A stretch of 39,444 bases of DNA, from positions 1 to 39,444 of IMG/VR virus record IMGVR_UViG_3300031616_000016; one strand, 5' to 3'. Origin of the DNA: a virus. The notes below the pieces were generated by a model. It was given only the letters and a program-made list of their open reading frames with translations, was not told the origin of the DNA and did not search any database. Below are positions 35,046 to 39,444 of this stretch, piece after piece. Every line of letters starts with the position of its first letter. Positions within the stretch are counted from its first letter, which is position 1. The position numbers and the translations under genes were made by a program.

Positions 35046-37718
35046 ATGGCCACGCACGGAAGCCGCCCCGCCCCGCCGTCGCGTCCGCTCCCCAAGGGAG
35101 CACAGCCGGTCAAGCTGCCCAGCGCGAGCGATCTGGCCATCCAGCGCTCGGAGTCCGGAATCGCGATCCCGATCGTCTTCGGCACGGTCAAGGTCTCGGG
35201 GAACATCCTCGAGCGGTTCGCCCCCGTGAACTCCAGCGCCGGGACGGTCGCGTGGGACGGGTTCAGCAACGCCGCTCCGCTCTGGCAGCCCAGCACCGCA
35301 TACGCTCGCGGTACGGTGGTGGTGGTTTACCGCAGCGCCTCATGGACCCAGGCGGGCAACGACCCCACCTCGGTCAACGTGGCACCCTTGCTGTGCGTTC
35401 AGGCGGGGATATCAGGCTCGGGCTACGCTCCGGTCGGCGCCGCGTCGGTGCGGACTCCTAGCCCGATCACCGACGGGACGTGCCAATGGCTGTGGATGCT
35501 CCCGGGTTACCTGCACTATCTCGTGATCGGAATCTGTGAGGGCCCGATCGTTGGGGTCGGTCAAATCTGGCAGGACACGCTCCATTACGCGGCCCCCAGC
35601 AACGTGGCCTCGGTAGAGATCCATGATGGGGTCAACTGGCGCGTGAACGTGCTCGCGGGATCGCAGCCCCAGTCCCGTCCCGCTTGGTCCGCCGGGCTGT
35701 GGAACTCGGTCATCGGCGCGGGCAGCCTCGTCTCGGGATCGGACACCTACGGCTCGACGGCGTGCCTGTTCCTGCACCAGCTCTCAGCCTCGTCCGCGGC
35801 CGCTCCCGGCATGTCCTTCGAGGTGAAGGGCCTCTACTCGTCCGGCGTCGATGCGAACCCCGCTGACATCGCGATCGACCTCCTCACGCACTCGCGCCGC
35901 GGGCTCGGGCTCCCCTCCTCGCGCATCGACTCCGTGAGCACGGGCGCGGGTGCCGCCTCCTGGCGCACCTACTGCCAGGCGGCCGGGCTCCAGCTGTCCT
36001 GGGCGATCACGTCCCAGCAGAAGGCGCTCGACCTCCTCGCGCAGCTGCTCGAGGCGACCAATACCGAGTGTGTCTGGTCGGGGGGCGTGCTCAAGTTCGT
36101 GCCGTTGGGCGGAAGCTCGATCACGGCCAACGGGACGACCTTCACGCCCAACACCACCCCGGTCTACGATCTCGGGCCCGACGACTTCCTCGAGCCCCTG
36201 GAGGTGACGCGCGTCTCCTCGACCGACACCTACAACAGTGTGCCCGTGCAGTACGTGGATCGGGCCTCGGGGTACTCCACGGTTGTGGTGGACGACCCTG
36301 AAATGTCGGACGTCGATCGCCGCGGGCTCAAGCGTGACTCTCCGATCGCCCACCCGTTCGTCCTCGCCCCCGCCTCCGCGATCATGCTGTCGCGAATCGC
36401 CGCGCAGCGCTCGCTCCAGGTCCGGAACACCTGGACGGTCCGGCTCGGCTGGCGGTACATGCTCATCGAGCCCACGGATCTCCTGACCCTGACGGATCCT
36501 GTCTTCGGGCTCAATCGCTGGCCGGTGCGCGTCGTGGCCTGGGAGGAGGACGCGGAACAGGGCACCATCACGCTCACCTGCGAGGACTGGCCGTCCGGGG
36601 TCGCGAGCGCGGCCGCGTACACGCCGCAGGCGCGCGACGGCTACCAGCCCAACGTGCCCACCCCGATCAACGGGCTCGTGCTCCAGCCTGGCGCGGTGAC
36701 GGGTGACATGATGGGGGCAGGGCAGGTTGGCACTGGCCACATGTCCTCCGGCCCCGGGGTGAACCTGCTCTACAACAGCGATTTCTCGGCCGGGGTGCCC
36801 AGCGCCTCCGTCAACCCCAGGGGCGGAATCAGTTGGGCCGCGGGGGGAGGGGCCGCCGTCACGGGTGCGGGCCTGTATGCCGACCCGTCGTGGACGTTGG
36901 CCGGAGACCTCGACCCCAAGAACGCCAACCACGACAATACGTTTTACGTCTATGAGTCAGGCCACGCTGGAGGGGCGGGGTACGTGGACTGTCGCTTCAC
37001 TACCCTCCTCCCCGTGGACCCCTCCAAGCGCTACGCCTGGAGCATTCACACGGGCGCGAATCGCTGCAACCTGGTGTGCTGGATTGAATGGATTAAGAGC
37101 GACGGCACGTCTTATAGCTCGATCCGATCCCTGAGCCCCACCACCGCGGCGGGCGGTAACATTAACAACCAGGAAGCGGTGGGCGGGGCCTTGCTGTCCG
37201 GGTGGAAGCGCATCTTTTCGACCGACGCACCCCCCTCTGATGCTGCTTACGCGCGCGTGCTGGTCCGCAAAGCCGACACGGTGGCGGGGCAGGCCGATAG
37301 CTACATGTTCGTGTGCCGCGCGCAGTTTGAGGAGATCGGGATCGGGGCCACGTTTCCGGGGCCGTGGGTGCCGAGCGCATACAGCACCACCAATCCAGCT
37401 GGCGCATCCGTAACCAAGCTGAGCGTCGCCCTTCAGGGCAATTGGTATGATGACGGGGGAGCACACCCCCTCGCCTGCTGGGTCGATCACAGCGGCAACG
37501 TGCGCCTAAGCGGCCTGATTCATCGCGCCGTGTCCGCGGCCCCGTACGCTTTCGTTATGCCGGTAGGAATGCGCCCCGCGATTATGCGGACGTTCGTATT
37601 GCCGGACGGGGGTGGCACGACCACGTGCAACGTGAACCCGGATGGGACTGTGTATTTTAGCGGCAATCTCGGTACCGTGTTTACGCTGGATCCGATCGCC
37701 TATGTGGCGGAACAATAG
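35046..37718 (+). CDS. tail hub and central fibre protein with C-terminal binding domains
   Basis: 890 residues from ATG 35046. The N-terminal 550 residues match phage tail-tip proteins: SESGIAIPIVFGTVKVSGNI, VIGICEGPIVGVGQIWQD, QKALDLLAQLLEATNTECVW, YDLGPDDFLEPLEVTRVSST and TWTVRLGWRYMLIEPTDLLT. From about residue 575 a jelly-roll-like domain (NLLYNSDFSAGVPSA, then WIEWIKSDGTSYSSI) is probably a carbohydrate-binding or fibre module. The last 100 residues (LQGNWYDDGGAHPLACWVDH...) look like a receptor-binding tip. Codon use after about 36,750 is visibly more A/T-rich than upstream, a sign of exchange. Confidence 0.82.
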   Translation: MATHGSRPAPPSRPLPKGAQPVKLPSASDLAIQRSESGIAIPIVFGTVKVSGNILERFAPVNSSAGTVAWDGFSNAAPLWQPSTAYARGTVVVVYRSASWTQAGNDPTSVNVAPLLCVQAGISGSGYAPVGAASVRTPSPITDGTCQWLWMLPGYLHYLVIGICEGPIVGVGQIWQDTLHYAAPSNVASVEIHDGVNWRVNVLAGSQPQSRPAWSAGLWNSVIGAGSLVSGSDTYGSTACLFLHQLSASSAAAPGMSFEVKGLYSSGVDANPADIAIDLLTHSRRGLGLPSSRIDSVSTGAGAASWRTYCQAAGLQLSWAITSQQKALDLLAQLLEATNTECVWSGGVLKFVPLGGSSITANGTTFTPNTTPVYDLGPDDFLEPLEVTRVSSTDTYNSVPVQYVDRASGYSTVVVDDPEMSDVDRRGLKRDSPIAHPFVLAPASAIMLSRIAAQRSLQVRNTWTVRLGWRYMLIEPTDLLTLTDPVFGLNRWPVRVVAWEEDAEQGTITLTCEDWPSGVASAAAYTPQARDGYQPNVPTPINGLVLQPGAVTGDMMGAGQVGTGHMSSGPGVNLLYNSDFSAGVPSASVNPRGGISWAAGGGAAVTGAGLYADPSWTLAGDLDPKNANHDNTFYVYESGHAGGAGYVDCRFTTLLPVDPSKRYAWSIHTGANRCNLVCWIEWIKSDGTSYSSIRSLSPTTAAGGNINNQEAVGGALLSGWKRIFSTDAPPSDAAYARVLVRKADTVAGQADSYMFVCRAQFEEIGIGATFPGPWVPSAYSTTNPAGASVTKLSVALQGNWYDDGGAHPLACWVDHSGNVRLSGLIHRAVSAAPYAFVMPVGMRPAIMRTFVLPDGGGTTTCNVNPDGTVYFSGNLGTVFTLDPIAYVAEQ

Positions 37719-37719
37719 G

Positions 37720-38034
37720 TCAGCACCCGTCCCCCACGGAGAGCACCGGATCGGTGGCGCCGTCCGCGGCAAGCACGGTCAGCCTTACCCGGGTCCATAC
37801 CGAATAAGTGGCGCAATCCCACGCGCAGCTACGAACGGTTGTCGGGGCGACGCCCGGAAGCGTGACGGACTGGTCCGACACCCGATCCGCGTTGGGGCAC
37901 TCAAGGCCCGCGGGGGTGACGCTAAAATCGGGGGTCGTGGCCGATTGTTCCGATCGGCCCGCAGCTTCCGGCCCCCCGCACCCCGCCAGCGCCAGCACCA
38001 GCGCCGCAACCACCGCCGCGATCGTCGTCTTCAT
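37720..38034 (-). CDS. lipoprotein, probable lysogenic conversion gene
   Basis: 104 residues from ATG 38034, with GGGAGA upstream. MKTTIAAVVAALVLALAGCG is a signal peptide with lipobox LAGC, so the mature protein is anchored by its Cys. The mature part has three more Cys-containing segments (GLECPNADR, RSCAWDC) and ends VGDGC, suggesting disulfides. It is the only leftward gene in the late region, placed between fibre and lysis genes. That is the usual location of a moron that changes the host envelope or excludes superinfecting phages. The exclusion role is inference. Confidence 0.7.
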   Translation of the reverse strand: MKTTIAAVVAALVLALAGCGGPEAAGRSEQSATTPDFSVTPAGLECPNADRVSDQSVTLPGVAPTTVRSCAWDCATYSVWTRVRLTVLAADGATDPVLSVGDGC

Positions 38035-38325
38035 GGGGCTCTCCCTCTCAGTGGGAAGCGTAGGCACGGGGCATTCCGCGCCTGAGATGCGAGGGTTTCG
38101 GGAGCGACCCTATCCCCGCGCCTACGAGTGAGATCCTCGCACGCTCGGTCTCACCTACACCATGCGCAGTAGCACCCGGAACGGCCCCGTGAAGCGGTGT
38201 CGCGTGGCCGCTGGACGTAGCGAGCCTGGCCGCTCTTCGGCGCCTCCCGGGAAACCGCGTCCCGCCCCGAGCGTACGATCCTCCCGTGATCGTTCAGGAC
38301 CTACAGTGAGCACAGGAGGGACGGC
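38035..38325. promoter_or_regulatory. control region between lipoprotein and lysis-side genes
   Basis: 291 bp without a gene. GTAGGCACGGGG (38060-38071) and CCCCGCGCCTAC (about 38114-38125) form an 11-of-12 inverted repeat in the leftward promoter region of the lipoprotein gene. ACGATC (38275-38280) and GATCGT (38288-38293) form a 6-bp inverted repeat upstream of the rightward gene at 38326, which has AGGAGG before its start. Promoter boxes are not clear. Confidence 0.4.
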
Positions 38326-38553
38326 ATGGGCGTGCGCATCAAGTGCGACAAGTGCAACGCGGTGATCGGGGACGTTGACTTCCAGAGCCACTGCGAGATC
38401 GGCCCCGATCCTGGCGGCCAGGGGGTGGTGGTCAACGTCACGTTCCTCCGGCCGGCCGCGAACTACAACGCGGTCATGAAGCCGAACGGCGCACGCCGGA
38501 TCCTGTGCGACACCTGCAAGACCGCCTTCGACGCCCTCGTGGCGGGGTACTGA
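38326..38553 (+). CDS. small zinc-ribbon protein
   Basis: 75 residues from ATG 38326, preceded by AGGAGG seven bases upstream. IKCDKCNAVIGDVDF and RRILCDTCKTAFDALV are two C-x2-C pairs separated by about 44 residues, a complete zinc ribbon around a β-rich insert. The first of the rightward genes around the lysis cassette. Function unknown. Confidence 0.7.
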   Translation: MGVRIKCDKCNAVIGDVDFQSHCEIGPDPGGQGVVVNVTFLRPAANYNAVMKPNGARRILCDTCKTAFDALVAGY

Positions 38554-38555
38554 TC

Positions 38556-38759
38556 GTGCCCTCCGACGACAAGCGCGACAAGCACAAGCAGTCCCTCTAC
38601 CTCCCCGAGGAGATGGTGGACGAAATAGTGGCCGAGGCGGCGCGGCAGGATCGCTCCCTCTCCTGGATCGTCCAGCGCGCCTGGAGGCTCGCGCAGCCGG
38701 CGATCGCGTCACTCCCCGGCCGGAGCGATCAAGCGTCGGCAGGAGAGCAGGCCGGCTGA
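38556..38759 (+). CDS. TIGR04563-like ribbon-helix-helix protein
   Basis: 67 residues from GTG 38556. KHKQSLYLPEEMVDEIVAEA, then RQDRSLSWIVQRAWRLA, matches the small TIGR04563 family known to me almost only from myxobacteria. Its strand (QSLYLP) and two helices resemble a ribbon-helix-helix DNA-binding fold. It could regulate the lysis-side genes. Its presence is the best pointer in this window to a Myxococcota host. Confidence 0.75.
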   Translation: MPSDDKRDKHKQSLYLPEEMVDEIVAEAARQDRSLSWIVQRAWRLAQPAIASLPGRSDQASAGEQAG

Positions 38760-38762
38760 CCC

Positions 38763-39038
38763 ATGCTACGCCTCGCCGCGATCGTCCTCGTCGTCGCCGG
38801 CGCCGGCAGCTTCGCGATCGCGACCTGGCTCCTCTACTACCGCCACCCGAACGACCTCCGGGTCGTCATCCGGCTCGATGTCGAGCGCGAGGCGGACGGC
38901 CAGTGGTTCGCCAGCACCGCCACGCTTCCGGGGGTGGAGGCACGCGCCAGGACGCGGAGGGACGCCCTCACGCGCGCCTGGGCGCTGGCGCTGCGGGCCT
39001 TGGCGGACCGGCTCGAGCGCGGCGAGGCCTTGCCGTGA
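38763..39038 (+). CDS. membrane-anchored HicB-like domain protein
   Basis: 91 residues from ATG 38763. An N-terminal transmembrane helix (residues 3-26, LAAIVLVVAGAGSFAIATWL) is followed by a complete HicB-type αβ domain. The domain reads VVIRLDVEREADGQWFASTA, TLPGVEARARTRRDALTRAW and ALALRALADRLERGE. HicB proteins are usually soluble antitoxins with a HicA partner. No HicA-like gene is next to it. The domain here may serve as a protein-binding module on the membrane. It overlaps the DUF5675 gene (GTGA). Confidence 0.7.
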   Translation: MLRLAAIVLVVAGAGSFAIATWLLYYRHPNDLRVVIRLDVEREADGQWFASTATLPGVEARARTRRDALTRAWALALRALADRLERGEALP

Positions 39039-39444
39039 GACGCCTCCTCCTCCTCCGAGCTCGCTCGACGGACCAGGGCACGCTGGGCGCGCTCCTGCGC
39101 GAGGACGGGTCACGGATCGCGTACACGCTCGAGTTGCCGTGGCGCGAGAACCGGCCGCGCGTCTCGTCCATCCCGCCCGGTGCCCCGCCGCCCGGCGAGT
39201 ACGTGTGCAAGCTCAGGCGCTCGCCCAAGTTCGGGCCGGTCTACGAAGTGACCGGAGTCGCGTGGCGCTCGCTCATCCTCATGCACACCGGCAACTGGGC
39301 TGGGGACGTCTCGAAGGGCTACCGCTCGCACGTCCTCGGCTGCATCCTCCTCGGTCTGTACCAGGGCCGTCGCGAGGGGCAGCTCGCGGTCATGGTCTCG
39401 CGGCCGGCTGTCACCCGGCTCGAGCGCGAAATGCAGGGCCAGCC
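39035..39444 (+). CDS. DUF5675-type lysis-region protein, N-terminal part (continues at base 1)
   Basis: Starts at GTG 39035, overlapping the previous stop, and is cut by the window end. It reads RARSTDQGTLGALLREDG, then YTLELPWRENRPRVSSIPPG and EYVCKLRRSPKFGPVYEVTG, followed by LMHTGNWAGD and KGYRS, which match the DUF5675 family well. The protein is completed at bases 3-200 for 154 residues in all. Family members accompany holin genes, so a wall-directed function in lysis is likely though not demonstrated. Confidence 0.83.
   Translation, partial: MRRLLLLRARSTDQGTLGALLREDGSRIAYTLELPWRENRPRVSSIPPGAPPPGEYVCKLRRSPKFGPVYEVTGVAWRSLILMHTGNWAGDVSKGYRSHVLGCILLGLYQGRREGQLAVMVSRPAVTRLEREMQGQ
39300..39444. 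repeat. terminal direct repeat, right copy
   Basis: This repeats 1-145 with one mismatch (39318 G versus 19 T). The G variant encodes Gly in the KGYRS motif of the DUF5675 protein, which is the expected residue, so the right copy is the more credible one. Confidence 0.95.

Noticed and set aside
38155-38712. 185-codon minus-strand frame opposite the zinc-ribbon and RHH genes
   Set aside because: Antisense to two well supported genes with good starts. The translation is Arg/Ala/Pro filler.
1-39444. Insertion sequences, transposases or CRISPR arrays
   Set aside because: No transposase-like protein, terminal inverted repeats with target duplications, or regular repeat-spacer pattern was seen on either strand.

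Overview
The window is almost certainly the complete genome of a temperate siphovirus in circular (non-integrated) form. Bases 1-145 recur at 39300-39444 with one mismatch, so the unique circle is about 39,299 bp, and the last gene (a DUF5675-type lysis-region protein) runs off the right end and finishes at base 200. GC is high and genes are packed with ATGA/GTGA overlaps. A TIGR04563-like protein (38556-38759) and the general style of the small genes suggest a Myxococcota (Anaeromyxobacter-like) host. The host assignment is inference.

Layout. (1) Lysis and accessory genes, 38.3 kb to 2.0 kb across the junction (+ strand): zinc ribbon, RHH protein, membrane-anchored HicB-like domain, DUF5675 protein, GTA-type holin, and small membrane and Cys-rich proteins. 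(2) A gene-poor stretch (1956-2687) with a strong hairpin, then a P4-type integrase (- strand). (3) attP at 4386-4430, which is the 3' part of a tRNA-Val(CAC) gene, flanked by paired 9-bp arm-type repeats. (4) A leftward early operon, 12.5 to 4.5 kb (- strand), of about twenty small, mostly Zn-ribbon proteins, starting next to an XRE repressor (12650-12964). (5) Rightward early genes: Cro-like HTH, an O-like replication protein containing iterons, and a two-HTH regulator. (6) A Ku operon (15.05-17.03 kb) with a promoter that predicts a leaderless mRNA. (7) An accessory block (17.1-20.7 kb) with a leftward RHH-controlled cluster, a frameshifted gene, a second tyrosine recombinase and small genes. 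(8) Late genes: HNH, TerS, TerL, portal, ClpP-like protease, HK97-fold capsid, connectors, tail tube, G/GT frameshift chaperones, tape measure, and GTA-like tail tip (DUF2460, DUF2163, hub/fibre). (9) A leftward lipoprotein moron (37720-38034).

The most unusual signals are these. An imperfectly palindromic ~74-bp element is dispersed through the leftward operon and forms the C-terminal tails of several otherwise unrelated small proteins. The phage carries Ku without a visible ligase. A C10 tract splits one gene into two frames. Two carbohydrate-binding-like domains are inserted into a DUF2460 tail protein. The genome has two different tyrosine recombinases but only one recognisable att site.

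How it appears to work: the XRE/Cro switch chooses between lysogeny (integrase into tRNA-Val, HTH protein as candidate excisionase) and replication from the iterons inside the rep gene. HK97-type packaging, head and long-tail genes build the virion. Ku could act on DNA ends during circularisation or against host nucleases.
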